From NCBI RefSeq assembly GCF_007786455.1, contig NZ_VNJK01000001.1, forward strand, positions 2,876,673-2,940,672: DNA of 64,000 nucleotides. The letters run 5' to 3'. Within the stretch, counting starts at the first letter, position 1. Each line of letters starts with the position of its first letter. The translations under genes and the position numbers were made by a program. The notes under the pieces were generated by a model. The model saw only the letters and a list, made by a program, of their open reading frames with translations. It was not told the origin of the DNA and searched no databases. Positions 26,936 to 36,025 of this stretch are shown here, one piece after another. This DNA is from Paenibacillus agilis. GTDB lineage: Bacteria; Bacillota; Bacilli; Paenibacillales; Paenibacillaceae.

Positions 26936-27075
26936 GATCTTCTCCCATCCGGACTTTAACCGTCGGCCTTGGATTCACACCAAGTCAGTCCCTACGTAAA
27001 CGCAGGGAGTCGCGGGCTTGAGCTGTTAAACAGCTTTTACCGCCGGTAAGGAATTTCACCTTGCCCTGAAGATCC
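26936..27075 (-). promoter_or_regulatory. FMN riboswitch (RFN element)
   Basis: The minus strand shows the conserved RFN blocks in order: GATCTTCAGGGCAAGGTGAA, the ACCGGCGGTAAAAGC loop, AAGCCCGCGA, a variable hairpin, TTGGTGTGAATCCAAGGCC, GACGGTTAAAGTCCGGATGG and the closing GAGAAGATC, which pairs with the first block. It precedes the EamA transporter gene and binds flavin mononucleotide. Confidence 0.96.
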
Positions 27076-27378
27076 ATATTCAATACGAATATATAGTAGC
27101 TTATTTTTTCTCCGTTAAGCTCTATTCACTATTATAACGAAATTTTTTCATTTTGGGAATGATTCGTTTTATTGCATTTTCTGCCTGAGAGACAATAGCT
27201 GCACCTGTATTTTTGACCACCCTAATTCAAGTTAATACGTAATAAGCGCCATTCACACCTATTTCGCCATCATTATCCAGTTTAAATGACTACTAGTGGT
27301 CACACAATAGATGGAGAATTCAAGCAACCTATTCCGTTCTTGGTGTTCAAATACTTAATCAAACATAAGGTGATACGT

Positions 27379-28161
27379 ATGCGCAAACAATCAGGCTACT
27401 GGCTCCTTCTCGTATTGTGTTTCATTGTTGCCACCCAATCAGCATTTACAACGCCTACAAAGAGAAGTCGGCAAGAATATGAACAACAAGGTTCAATTAT
27501 ATGGGAGGCACAGACAGAACACAAAATGATGGCACTTACGTTCGATGATGGTCCAGACCCAAGACAAACAGTGGCCATATTGGATATTTTGAAACGATAT
27601 GACGTAAAAAGTACATTCTTCGTCATTGGCAAACGCGTAACCAAATATCCTCAGCTCGCGAAAAGAATCGTTGAAGATGGTCACGAACTGGCCAACCATA
27701 CGTACAATCATGTTTATTTCAATCGCAAGTCGTCTCACAATCTTATCAATAAAGAAATCCAAATGACCCAACAAGCGATCCAAACGGCTACTGGCCAAAT
27801 ACCAACTCTGTTCCGACCACCAGGCGGGAATTACAACGATCTTATCGTCGATACGAGCAGGCAAAAGGGCTTGAAATGCATTATGTGGTCGTGGCACCAA
27901 GATACGAGAGATTGGGATTTGCCTGGCGTTAACAAAATTAAAAACAAAGTGTTAAACAACGCACGCAATGGAGATATTGTTCTGTTTCATGATTATGTAC
28001 ACGGGCGCACTCAAACCCCGCAAGCTCTCGAAATGATCTTGCCCGAATTAAAACGAAGAGGCTATCAATTTGTAACGGTTTCTGAATTGATTAAGCACTC
28101 GGACTCACAAAGAAAAGTTCACCAAAAACGCCAAGAAGGACGAAAACAGCCACGCTTATGA
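27379..28161 (+). CDS. Polysaccharide deacetylase (NodB domain)
   Basis: Metal-dependent deacetylase of about 260 residues, probably exported and acting on peptidoglycan or a wall glycan. The ATG at 27379 is chosen (AAGGTG 7 nt upstream, followed by a hydrophobic signal/anchor); the open frame from 27286 has no ribosome binding site. NodB motifs are complete: TFDDGPD, NHTYNH, RPPGG, WHQDTRDW and LFHDYV. It lies 70 nt upstream of pdaA, codirectional, so the two may be cotranscribed. Confidence 0.88.
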   Translation: MRKQSGYWLLLVLCFIVATQSAFTTPTKRSRQEYEQQGSIIWEAQTEHKMMALTFDDGPDPRQTVAILDILKRYDVKSTFFVIGKRVTKYPQLAKRIVEDGHELANHTYNHVYFNRKSSHNLINKEIQMTQQAIQTATGQIPTLFRPPGGNYNDLIVDTSRQKGLKCIMWSWHQDTRDWDLPGVNKIKNKVLNNARNGDIVLFHDYVHGRTQTPQALEMILPELKRRGYQFVTVSELIKHSDSQRKVHQKRQEGRKQPRL

Positions 28162-28234
28162 ATAAACACAGACAATATACAAATAGTAATACAAATAATC
28201 ACACATAACGGTACATTATCGTAAGGAGTTACCT

Positions 28235-29050
28235 ATGCTAAAACGTTATTTTGCAGCTCTCTTGGCAATTGCCATCTTGATTGTTCCATACGGAATATCT
28301 GTACAAGCTGCCTACAGCCCAACTTTCCATTTCGGCTTCAAAAAGAGCAAGAACGGTCAGCTTCCTTCCATTGATGAAGAAGGATTTAAAGACGTTATTG
28401 AAAAGCACGACTCCATTTTCCTTGGCAACACTCGTTCAAAGACGCTTTATCTCACTTTCGATAATGGCTATGAAAATGGATTAACTGCCAATATACTCGA
28501 TACATTGAAATCCAAAAAAGTTCCGGCCATATTCTTCGTGACAGGTCATTATATTGAGACGCAGCCTGATTTGTTAAAACGAATGATAGCCGAAGGCCAT
28601 CTCATTGGTAATCATTCTTGGAGCCATCCTGATATGACAACGATCTCTGACGCACGGCTCACCGAAGAATTGGAGAAAGTTAAAACGGCGGTAGCTGCTG
28701 TAACTGGTCAGAAGCAAATGCGCTATCTTCGCCCACCACGCGGAATCTTTAATGAGCGCTCGCTAGCCCTTAGTCATAAACTTGGATACACCAACGTATT
28801 TTGGTCCATCGCTTATAAAGATTGGGATGTCAATCAACAGCGCGGAGGCCAATATGCCTATGATAATGTCGTTAGACAGCTGCATTCAGGAGCGGTACTA
28901 CTGCTCCACTCTATATCCAAAGATAATGCGGCAGCTCTTGGCAGAATTATTGATGAAGCTCACAGACAAGGGTATGAATTCGCAAGTTTAGACCAAATGA
29001 TGGCTCCTCCCCAGGTACCAAGCGCACCAGCTCCAGCGCCTGTAAAATGA
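28235..29050 (+). CDS. pdaA: PdaA-type spore cortex polysaccharide deacetylase
   Basis: This 271-residue protein with a signal peptide (cleavage near VQA) is a N-acetylmuramic acid deacetylase that leads to muramic delta-lactam in the spore cortex. The TFDNGYENG motif, with Asn replacing the second Asp of the usual TFDDG, is diagnostic of PdaA. GNHSWSHP, RPPRGIFNE, FWSIAYKDWD and LLLHSISKDNA are also as in Bacillus PdaA. The C terminus has a Pro/Ala tail. AAGGAG precedes the ATG, and a terminator follows. Confidence 0.92.
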   Translation: MLKRYFAALLAIAILIVPYGISVQAAYSPTFHFGFKKSKNGQLPSIDEEGFKDVIEKHDSIFLGNTRSKTLYLTFDNGYENGLTANILDTLKSKKVPAIFFVTGHYIETQPDLLKRMIAEGHLIGNHSWSHPDMTTISDARLTEELEKVKTAVAAVTGQKQMRYLRPPRGIFNERSLALSHKLGYTNVFWSIAYKDWDVNQQRGGQYAYDNVVRQLHSGAVLLLHSISKDNAAALGRIIDEAHRQGYEFASLDQMMAPPQVPSAPAPAPVK

Positions 29051-29091
29051 TACCTCTCGGCGCCGATACTTAATTGTAAGCTCGCTGGTCT

Positions 29092-29118
29092 GCCTCTTGC
29101 TTCGTGCAGGAGGCTTTT
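29092..29118 (+). terminator. Rho-independent terminator of the deacetylase pair
   Basis: GCCTCTTGC (29092-29100) pairs with GCAGGAGGC (29106-29114) over 9 bp, followed by TTTTGCTTT. Confidence 0.8.
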
Positions 29119-29160
29119 GCTTTCCTGCGCTCAATATTGAGCTGCTTATGAAATACAAAC

Positions 29161-29191
29161 AGGGTGTTACGTCAATAAGACTCAACACCCT
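29161..29191 (-). terminator. Possible terminator overlapping a stop codon
   Basis: On the minus strand AGGGTGTT (29184-29191) and AACACCCT (29161-29168) pair, with GTC/GAC inside. The stem straddles the stop codon of the phosphoesterase gene and the T tail is weak. Confidence 0.45.
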
Positions 29192-30071
29192 TCCTAACTA
29201 ATGTAATCTTTGTTAATTCGGGTACATTCATAAATCGAATGGGCAGCCGAGTTGTACCAATGCCGCGATTTACATATAGCTGCATCGGCTTATCTCCACC
29301 ACGGATCGTATATTTTCCTTCTACATATTTTACTGCTAATGGCGGTGTATAAATCGGCTTTGACCACGGTGTTTGCACTTGACCGCCATGACTATGTCCA
29401 GACAGCTGTAAATCTACAGGATAATTGGCAATATCATCTGCTAAGTCTGGCTGATGCACAACTGCAATGTTGAAATCTTCCGCTCTCAGCTGATTAAGTG
29501 TATTCGGAATATCTGGTTTTCCTAATATCGCATCATCAATTCCTGCTAATACAATTTTCTGTCTGTTAGGCAATTCGATTAAGTGCGTTTCATTCACAAG
29601 CACTTCAAATCCCGCTTCCTCCAAATATGCTTCATACTTGCGGCTTCCGCCTCCACCCCGATCATGGTTACCATATACCGCATATTTGCCTAGATGAGCA
29701 TTCATTTGTTTGAGCAGTTGCTGAGCCTCATTTCGCTTTGTCCCATACTTACTGTAATGGTCGAATAAATCTCCCGTAAAGATGATCATATCGGGGTGTA
29801 ATTCATTGACTCGCTCAACCAATTTCTTTAGCTTTTCGTTATCATAATACTCACCTAAATGTGTATCTGAGAAATGTACGATCGTCAAATCATCAAACGA
29901 AGGTGGAATATGCTCACTGGCTATATCAATATCCTTTACTCTTAGGAGGTTCGGCTCTATGTAAGCTGAATAAGCTAGCAAGGTCAATAACAATATAAAT
30001 CCTACTCCTGCGGTTACTGCAACTCGACGAATTATTTTATAATCATGATGCCGTTTATTTACATGCAACAT
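29172..30071 (-). CDS. YkuE-like membrane-anchored metallophosphoesterase
   Basis: Predicted wall-facing calcineurin-like phosphoesterase of about 299 residues with a single N-terminal membrane helix (about 16-38). Metal-site motifs are complete: FSDTHLG, GDLFDHY, YGNHDRGG, HQPD and GHSHGGQ. The family includes Bacillus YkuE and UDP-2,3-diacylglucosamine hydrolase-like enzymes. The start is unsure: ATG at 30071 follows GAGGTGAG closely, and the frame is open to an ATG at 30092 with no clear ribosome binding site. Confidence 0.87.
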   Translation of the reverse strand: MLHVNKRHHDYKIIRRVAVTAGVGFILLLTLLAYSAYIEPNLLRVKDIDIASEHIPPSFDDLTIVHFSDTHLGEYYDNEKLKKLVERVNELHPDMIIFTGDLFDHYSKYGTKRNEAQQLLKQMNAHLGKYAVYGNHDRGGGGSRKYEAYLEEAGFEVLVNETHLIELPNRQKIVLAGIDDAILGKPDIPNTLNQLRAEDFNIAVVHQPDLADDIANYPVDLQLSGHSHGGQVQTPWSKPIYTPPLAVKYVEGKYTIRGGDKPMQLYVNRGIGTTRLPIRFMNVPELTKITLVRKGVESY

Positions 30072-30143
30072 TCTCACCTCAAAAGTAAGCATACACTCGC
30101 TTTGTTACACCAATATGACACAAATACGAAACAAAAATAGTAC

Positions 30144-30171
30144 ACAAAAAAGGCAGCTCTGCGGCTGCCTA
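30144..30171 (-). terminator. Rho-independent terminator of the IF-3-like/two-component operon
   Basis: On the minus strand AGGCAGC and GCTGCCT (30164-30170 with 30151-30157) form a 7-bp stem, followed by TTTTTTG, about 30 nt past the kinase stop. Confidence 0.88.
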
Positions 30172-30201
30172 ATCTTCTTGCCTATGATACTGCCGACAAA
30201 C

Positions 30202-31587
30202 TCACTTACTTGAAGCCTTTACCTCAAAATAAAACTCGATGTCAGTATTGAACGTTCTAACCCCAAAGTTAGATTGATGCTTCAACAAAATCGTTTTGAC
30301 GATAGATAATCCTAACCCTGTCCCGCTTAATTGTTTATTTCGCGACTGTTCCACGACATAGAAGGGTTCCCATAGGAAATCCAATTGTTTTGCATCAATT
30401 GACTCTACTCCATTTTTAATGGAGCAATATATCACGCTGCCCTGCCGCGATAACGTAATATCAATACGTTGATTGGTTGAGTAACTTATCGCATTACGGA
30501 TCAAATTGCTCCACACGGTTAACATCTTCGCTCTATCTGCAAAGACCATATACGCTGTATCTTTATTCTCATGCATGGCCAGCTCTATGCCTCGCTGTTC
30601 AAGCGTCAATGTATACGTATCAACTACCTGAGCAACTAGCTCTCTCATATCAAATGAAGCAGCTTCATAGGACTCAACTTGCAGTCTAGACAGCTCAAGA
30701 AGCGTCTCTACCATCGTCGTCATATCATCCGTCTGCTTCTCAATCACTTCCAAATAGCTGCCGTCATCATAACCATCTCTCATCCCAGCGGCATAAGCTT
30801 TGATCAAAGCAATCGGCGTCTTAAGTTCATGAGACACGTTTGAAATAAAGCCTTGAAGATTCTGATTGCGAATCGCCAACTCTTGATGCGCTTGCTGCAA
30901 CTTGTCACTCATTTCATTCACGCTATGTGCAAGTGACTCCACTTCATCTCCGGTCTTAATTTCTACTCTGCGGAAATTCAAGTTAGCGATATCTTCCGTC
31001 GCACGCTTTAACTTATCAAGGGGACGTAACAGCCGTTGCGAAAATAGGCCAACGAGTACAAGCGTCAAGACTAACGCACCGAGCAAAATCCAAGTATGGA
31101 ATTGATTCGCCATATTTATCGTTTCTGCTGCATGTGCAATCGAATCCGCCACAGCAAATACAGTATTGTCTTTCATCACAAATGAAACGAGTACTCTCGA
31201 TTTTAGCTTCTCTTGATCGTACAGCTTGTTAACATGCACACCGCTCTTCAGCTTCTCAATACTCTCTCCTGTAATCCAGAACTTACTCATAGCGATACCA
31301 CGACTGCTGAACTTATCACGCAGTGTTCCGTTAAGGTCGTCAACGTTTCCATAGTGATGCGCATATACAATCGTTACATCCTGCTCGTAAGAAATTCGTT
31401 CTGCATCGGCAATTAAGCTATTAGCAGACATCGAATCTAATTGCTCCATAATTTCAGCCATATTCGTTTTTTTCTCATGCAAGAAATAAGACGGCAGCAG
31501 ATACGTATTTGCCAAAAAAGACAGCACATAAACAAATGCGATTATGAACGCGATATTTAGAAACAGCTTGCGGCCAATTTTATTCAT
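30202..31587 (-). CDS. Membrane sensor histidine kinase
   Basis: Kinase of 461 residues. Order: membrane helix (about 11-33), extracytoplasmic domain (about 35-150), second helix (about 155-180), HAMP, HisKA with H-box FISNVSHELKTPIALIKAY, and HATPase with an N-box (WSNLIRNAISYS) and a GTGLGLSIV G-box. The ATG at 31587 overlaps the 3' end of the response-regulator gene by 8 nt, which indicates coupled translation; an upstream in-frame TTG is rejected. The signal is unknown. It is the last gene of a three-gene operon. Confidence 0.92.
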   Translation of the reverse strand: MNKIGRKLFLNIAFIIAFVYVLSFLANTYLLPSYFLHEKKTNMAEIMEQLDSMSANSLIADAERISYEQDVTIVYAHHYGNVDDLNGTLRDKFSSRGIAMSKFWITGESIEKLKSGVHVNKLYDQEKLKSRVLVSFVMKDNTVFAVADSIAHAAETINMANQFHTWILLGALVLTLVLVGLFSQRLLRPLDKLKRATEDIANLNFRRVEIKTGDEVESLAHSVNEMSDKLQQAHQELAIRNQNLQGFISNVSHELKTPIALIKAYAAGMRDGYDDGSYLEVIEKQTDDMTTMVETLLELSRLQVESYEAASFDMRELVAQVVDTYTLTLEQRGIELAMHENKDTAYMVFADRAKMLTVWSNLIRNAISYSTNQRIDITLSRQGSVIYCSIKNGVESIDAKQLDFLWEPFYVVEQSRNKQLSGTGLGLSIVKTILLKHQSNFGVRTFNTDIEFYFEVKASSK

Positions 31588-32227
31588 GGTTATGTTCAAA
31601 ACTATATCCAAGCCCTCTGTGGGTCATAATCCACTCTTCACCGATCTTTTCTCTCAACCTACGAATATGTGTATCGACAGTCCGATCCTCACCAACATAA
31701 TCAATACCCCATACTTGATTCAGCAGTATCTCTCGTGTAAGCACACGTCCTCGATTGTTCATAAAACATTTCAGCAGTTGAAACTCCTTCTTTGTTACAT
31801 TTAAATCTTCGTCTGCTTTCCACACTTTATGGCCTTCCATATCGATAACTAAATCTCCAATTCGAGCTCGTCCGTCTATTTGCAGCAGCTTCTTGGCTCG
31901 TAAAAGCAATACACGCGGATCAAAAGGCTTCTTCACATAATCATCCGCCCCCGCTTCCAACGCCTGGAATTCTGCATCGTGATCACCTTTTGCGGTTAAC
32001 ATCAACACTTTGATTTGACCATATCGCTTCATCTCTTTACATGCTTGAATACCGCTCATAATCGGCATCATCCAGTCCAGTACCGCCAGATCAATCGGAT
32101 GCTGTTCGACAATTTCAAGTGCTTCTTCCCCATTGCTGGCCGTATGCACGTCGAATCCTGCTTGTTCAAAATAAACTTGGATCAACTTCACCATCTGCAT
32201 TTCATCATCTGCAACTAAAATATTCAT
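31580..32227 (-). CDS. OmpR/PhoB family response regulator
   Basis: This 215-residue regulator has an N-terminal receiver domain (DDE at 7-9, phospho-acceptor Asp51 in VLDWMMP, Thr/Ala in LTAKGD, Lys in VKKPF) and a C-terminal winged helix (KEFQLL, RTVDTHIRRLREKIG, THRGLGYSF). Its ATG overlaps the TGA of the IF-3-like gene (ATGA), and its 3' end overlaps the kinase gene, so all three are cotranslated. Confidence 0.94.
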   Translation of the reverse strand: MNILVADDEMQMVKLIQVYFEQAGFDVHTASNGEEALEIVEQHPIDLAVLDWMMPIMSGIQACKEMKRYGQIKVLMLTAKGDHDAEFQALEAGADDYVKKPFDPRVLLLRAKKLLQIDGRARIGDLVIDMEGHKVWKADEDLNVTKKEFQLLKCFMNNRGRVLTREILLNQVWGIDYVGEDRTVDTHIRRLREKIGEEWIMTHRGLGYSFEHNHE

Positions 32228-32700
32228 GCAATCGGATTCACCTGTACAGCTGCCTGCTTGCCGCTTAGTTGAATGCCCGATTGCTTCACGCCGACCGATG
32301 CCAAATCACGCAGCAGCTCCTCAAGCAACTTTTTCGCCTTCTCGCCTTCCTTGCCTGAAATACGAACGACGAGAAGAGCGGCATCCCCAGCTCGTAAAAT
32401 ACGTTCTGCCTGCTGCTTTTTCGTCTCGTAATCATGCTCTTCAATTTGAGGAGTAAGACGAATCTCTTTTACTTTTGCCTTCTGCTCTCGTTTACGGACT
32501 TGCTGTGCTTCTTCCTTAGCCGCTCCTGCACGCACTAGCTTACACGGCGGTGGACTACTCATCAGCGATGTACAAACGAGATCAACCTTCAGCTTCTTGG
32601 CCATTGCCAGCGCCTCTGACGTAGGTACGATCCCGAGATCCTCTCCGTCTATACCTGTCAATTGAACTTCAGCAGCTTTAATCTTGTTGTTGATAATCAT
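32224..32700 (-). CDS. Divergent translation initiation factor IF-3 paralogue
   Basis: This 158-residue protein aligns by eye over the whole length of IF-3. The N-domain opens I-I-N-N-K-I-K-A-A-E-V and has LGIVPTSEAL and SPPPCK. The linker and C-domain carry VKEIRLTPQIEEHDYETK, nearly canonical. Differences are marked: the D-Y-G-K-Y motif after the Cys is lost, the linker is shorter, and the F-R-G-R-E loop of the C-domain reads ISGKE. Housekeeping infC normally sits with rpmI and rplT, absent here. Overlap with a response-regulator gene suggests a specialised role. AGGTGG lies upstream of the ATG. Confidence 0.85.
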   Translation of the reverse strand: MIINNKIKAAEVQLTGIDGEDLGIVPTSEALAMAKKLKVDLVCTSLMSSPPPCKLVRAGAAKEEAQQVRKREQKAKVKEIRLTPQIEEHDYETKKQQAERILRAGDAALLVVRISGKEGEKAKKLLEELLRDLASVGVKQSGIQLSGKQAAVQVNPIA

Positions 32701-32767
32701 TGTATACCACCTGCTCCTTCGTTATAATGAATGAACCCATATTACCTTATTGTAAGGAGATTTATCA

Positions 32768-33073
32768 ATGAACACGAAAGAAATGGAAGAACAAATTATC
32801 CGGACCTATCAACAGGAAGAGAACATGATGATTCTTGTTTTTGCACAATGGTGCATCAATAACAAGCTCGATCCTGTAGCGCTATATCAAAAAGCCTACC
32901 CCAAACAAGAAGATAATCAGTTGCTCCAGCAAGCAATGGGATTGACCGTATCAAAGGAAGAGGCAGGAGATATTCCTGATGATACTGTACTCGCAGTTCT
33001 CTCTTTATTTGGAAATGAGGAGCTCGCCTTTGTTGTAACGGAAGAGATGCAAAAGCGTTCTGCTGCGAAATAA
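32768..33073 (+). CDS. Uncharacterised 101-residue helical protein
   Basis: This soluble, acidic, mostly helical protein has no signal peptide or membrane segment, a single Cys (Cys29 in QWCINN), and no recognised family. AAGGAG precedes the ATG. It is divergent from the IF-3-like operon with only 67 bp between starts, so the promoters are back to back and regulation may be shared. Confidence 0.65.
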   Translation: MNTKEMEEQIIRTYQQEENMMILVFAQWCINNKLDPVALYQKAYPKQEDNQLLQQAMGLTVSKEEAGDIPDDTVLAVLSLFGNEELAFVVTEEMQKRSAAK

Positions 33074-33099
33074 TACAGAGCTTTTCATAACACAATGAA

Positions 33100-33141
33100 A
33101 AAAGCGTCGACCACTCTTTTTCAAGAATGATCGACGCTTTT
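33100..33141. terminator. Bidirectional Rho-independent terminator
   Basis: A long hairpin (AAAAGCGTCGA with TCGACGCTTTT, plus inner pairing) lies between convergent genes. Pairing is best in minus-strand RNA, where two mismatches become G-U pairs, with TTTTTT on that side and TTTTCATTTATTT on the other. Confidence 0.88.
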
Positions 33142-33144
33142 CAT

Positions 33145-34776
33145 TTATTTCTTCAATAACTCTTCTTCGTGAATAACGAATTGAGCAATATTTTTACTAT
33201 GATCTCCGACACGCTCAAGATTGCTGAGGATATCGAGATACACAGCTCCAGAACTGCCTGAGCATTGATTTTGATTAAGGCGATGAATATGATTTTTACG
33301 GAATTTCTTCTCCATCTCATCAAGTTCACGCTCATAGTCCAATACTTCCTGCGCAGCTTGAGCATCATTGTGCTCCAAGGAGAACAACGCCTTCTCTACC
33401 GTTTTATCAGCAAGAATTGTCATCTCTTTCAGCTCTGCGCCAGCTTCCTTCGATAAATCTACTTTCTTGTTTATACTGAACTCAGAAAGCTCCACGATAT
33501 TCTCTGCATGGTCACCAATACGTTCAATGTCGTTGATCAACTGGAACCAGCCAGATGCTTTCTCTGACTGCCCTTCAGACAATCCATTTTGCTGATTGAT
33601 TTTCACCATGTAGTCCGTAATCTTACGGTTCAACTCGTTAATAAGCGCTTCTTTCTGCAAAGCAAGCTCGCCAACTTTAGCGTCCCTGCTAAAGAAGAAG
33701 TTAGTAGAGTCATTCAGTGTCTCACGTGCAAATTGACCCATACGCAAAATTTCATGCTGCGCTTGGCCAAATGCTACCGCTGGAGTTGCCAACAATCTCT
33801 CGTCCAAGTAGATCGCTTTGAATTCGATTTCTTGTACTTTTCCAGGGATAACCTTCGTTACAATCCATGCCAAAACCGGAATAAACGGCAGGAAGAGCAA
33901 TGCATTTGTCGTGTTGAACATTCCATGTGCATACGCGATCTGCATTCGGATGTTCACGCCTTCTCCAAGCCACAACACAACACTGTGTACAAGCGGCAGC
34001 AAAAGCATGAAAATAATCGAACCAACAACGTTGAAAATAACATGTACGAGTGCTGTACGCTTCGCAACAACTGTAGCACCAATAGAAGCAAGAACAGCTG
34101 TAATCGTCGTTCCGATATTGTCACCAAACAGGATCGGAAGTGCACCCATCAAACTAATCATGCCTTCGTCAGCGATCGTTTGCAAAATACCAATCGTTGC
34201 ACTAGAGCTTTGTACGATAAGTGTGAATACAGTACCTACTAATAAAGCAAGAACCGGCTGATCTTGCAGCTGTATCATGAAATCAGTAAACGCAGGAAGA
34301 CTGCTAAGCGGCTTTACGCCGCTGCCCATCGTGGACAATCCCAAGAAAAGTGTACCGAAGCCAAAAATAACTTGACCTATGTACTGCAGCTTCTTTTTAC
34401 TGAAGAAGAACAAGAATATCGCACCAACTGCAATAATTGGCAGCGCATAGTCATCAATTTTAATACCTACGATAAAGGCGGTCATCGTCGTTCCAATATT
34501 CGCACCAATAATAACACCAATGGCTTGTCTTAATGTCATAAGACCGGCATTTACTAAGCCAATTGCCATTACGGTCGTACCTGATGAAGATTGAATCAGT
34601 ACTGTAACTCCAACACCAACCAACAATCCAAGTATCGGGTTCGAAGTATATTTCTCTAGCAACCCCCGCATTTTATCCCCTGCTGATTTTTGCAACCCGT
34701 CGGACATGTACTTAATCCCGAACAGGAATAAACCCAATCCACCTACAAATTTAAAAATAATATCTTGCCAATCCAA
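33145..34776 (-). CDS. Na+/phosphate cotransporter with PhoU-like C-terminal domain
   Basis: This 543-residue protein has two inverted Na/Pi cotransporter repeats (about 1-150 and 160-300), each with the QSSS motif (IQSSSGTTVMAIGLVNAGL and VQSSSATIGILQTIA) and GANIGTT / GDNIGTT. The cytosolic C terminus (about 335-540) is a pair of PhoU-like three-helix bundles with E-R-I-G-D-H-A-E and E-R-V-G-D-H-S-K. The start is TTG behind GAGGAGG. The NptA/YjbB-type family moves phosphate, mostly outward in some members. Confidence 0.92.
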   Translation of the reverse strand: MDWQDIIFKFVGGLGLFLFGIKYMSDGLQKSAGDKMRGLLEKYTSNPILGLLVGVGVTVLIQSSSGTTVMAIGLVNAGLMTLRQAIGVIIGANIGTTMTAFIVGIKIDDYALPIIAVGAIFLFFFSKKKLQYIGQVIFGFGTLFLGLSTMGSGVKPLSSLPAFTDFMIQLQDQPVLALLVGTVFTLIVQSSSATIGILQTIADEGMISLMGALPILFGDNIGTTITAVLASIGATVVAKRTALVHVIFNVVGSIIFMLLLPLVHSVVLWLGEGVNIRMQIAYAHGMFNTTNALLFLPFIPVLAWIVTKVIPGKVQEIEFKAIYLDERLLATPAVAFGQAQHEILRMGQFARETLNDSTNFFFSRDAKVGELALQKEALINELNRKITDYMVKINQQNGLSEGQSEKASGWFQLINDIERIGDHAENIVELSEFSINKKVDLSKEAGAELKEMTILADKTVEKALFSLEHNDAQAAQEVLDYERELDEMEKKFRKNHIHRLNQNQCSGSSGAVYLDILSNLERVGDHSKNIAQFVIHEEELLKK

Positions 34777-35000
34777 GGATGATCCTCCTCTAATCTAGTT
34801 GTTAGGCACTTTCTTCCCTATAATAATTTATCATATTAAAGCAAAAATTTGTTGAATTAATTCATTTGTTTTCAAACCTATTATTTCCTTTTCAATAGAA
34901 TATATTGTTTACAATCTTAAATATATGTATAATAAACACAAACATACGTTTGGTTAATCGATAATCAAATCAATGTAATACATAAGTAGTAGGAGGACGT

Positions 35001-35639
35001 ATGAAAGGAACTACCCACTTGGCAATTGGTGTCACGATCGGTATGGGTGCTGCTGCTTATTTTCCATTCTCCTTTAAGAGTGCAGGATTATATGTAGCAA
35101 TTTCTGCATTTTCTGCTCTTAGTGCAGATCTAGACGGGCCAAGTCTGTTAAGCAGAAGGATTGGACAGTTATCACGTTGGATTCGCGAGTCGATTGTATG
35201 GCTCGGTGCTGTACTCGTCGCTGGTCTTGGTTATCAATACGTGATAAACGATCATGTAAATATGGAATGGGCTATGTGCGCATTTATTATTTTCTTACTT
35301 GGTTTTGTCACTAAGGAAGGGATTATCCGCAACGCCATCGTCAGCTTGATCGGAGCTGTATTAATGTTCATCGGTTGGCAGAGCCACATGTACTGGCTTA
35401 TCGGATTCGGACTGTTTGTGGCTTGGGCGCCTTGGCTCAGCCATCGAGGACTGACGCATACGATTTGGGCGGTCATCTTCTGGGGAATGATTGGCTATGG
35501 ATTAGAACAGCAGCTTCAAGTTGAAGGTATTATGGTTGTGGCTGTGCTCGGATACGTATCTCATTTGGTGGCTGATACGTTAACCCCACGAGGAGTAAAG
35601 TGGTTCTATCCATTGTATAAGAAGTCAATTCGATTGTAA
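35001..35639 (+). CDS. YdjM-like membrane-bound metal-dependent hydrolase (DUF457)
   Basis: This 212-residue protein has five or six membrane helices and the metal-site motifs of the YdjM/DUF457 family: early His (T-T-H-L-A-I-G), S-A-D-L-D-G-P, H-R-G-L-T-H-T and a late H-L-V-A-D-T-L-T-P-R-G-V. In Escherichia coli the relative is LexA-regulated; the reaction is not established. AGGAGG precedes the ATG. A terminator follows. Confidence 0.87.
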   Translation: MKGTTHLAIGVTIGMGAAAYFPFSFKSAGLYVAISAFSALSADLDGPSLLSRRIGQLSRWIRESIVWLGAVLVAGLGYQYVINDHVNMEWAMCAFIIFLLGFVTKEGIIRNAIVSLIGAVLMFIGWQSHMYWLIGFGLFVAWAPWLSHRGLTHTIWAVIFWGMIGYGLEQQLQVEGIMVVAVLGYVSHLVADTLTPRGVKWFYPLYKKSIRL

Positions 35640-35675
35640 TTTTAATACAAATGCTTGTACTTGAGATTATATTGG

Positions 35676-35728
35676 TGAGCGTGTTAGTTTGAGGATTATG
35701 ACCGACAACTGTACGCTCGCTTTTTTAT
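35676..35728 (+). terminator. Rho-independent terminator
   Basis: GAGCGT (35677-35682) pairs with ACGCTC (35713-35718), with AGTT/AACT inside, followed by GCTTTTTT. Confidence 0.7.
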
Positions 35729-36025
35729 ACGAAAGCTTATATTAGAGATAAAGATTCCCCCCCTCCCAAGCAATACGCCTCCTTTACCATATCAATAATG
35801 CTCCGTGTTGTAATCACATGCCTATATAGTTATTTTCATATTAATTATTGAATATCACACAAAAATGTCAAAAAAACTTACATCTTTTATATAAAAATAA
35901 CGAAACTTTTTAAAATCTACTTCCGTTATGGAAAAAGTTAGTTATAATAGGCTTTAGATTACACAAATAAAGACACGAGCTGATATGCGTTAGCTAACGA
36001 TGTCGAAAAGGAGTAGGAGTAAGAA
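35729..36025. other. AT-rich intergenic region upstream of a small membrane protein gene
   Basis: No gene seen. A TATAAT near 35943 could be a -10 for the downstream gene, without a good -35. A short palindromic GTTAGCTAAC lies near 35990. Confidence 0.35.
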
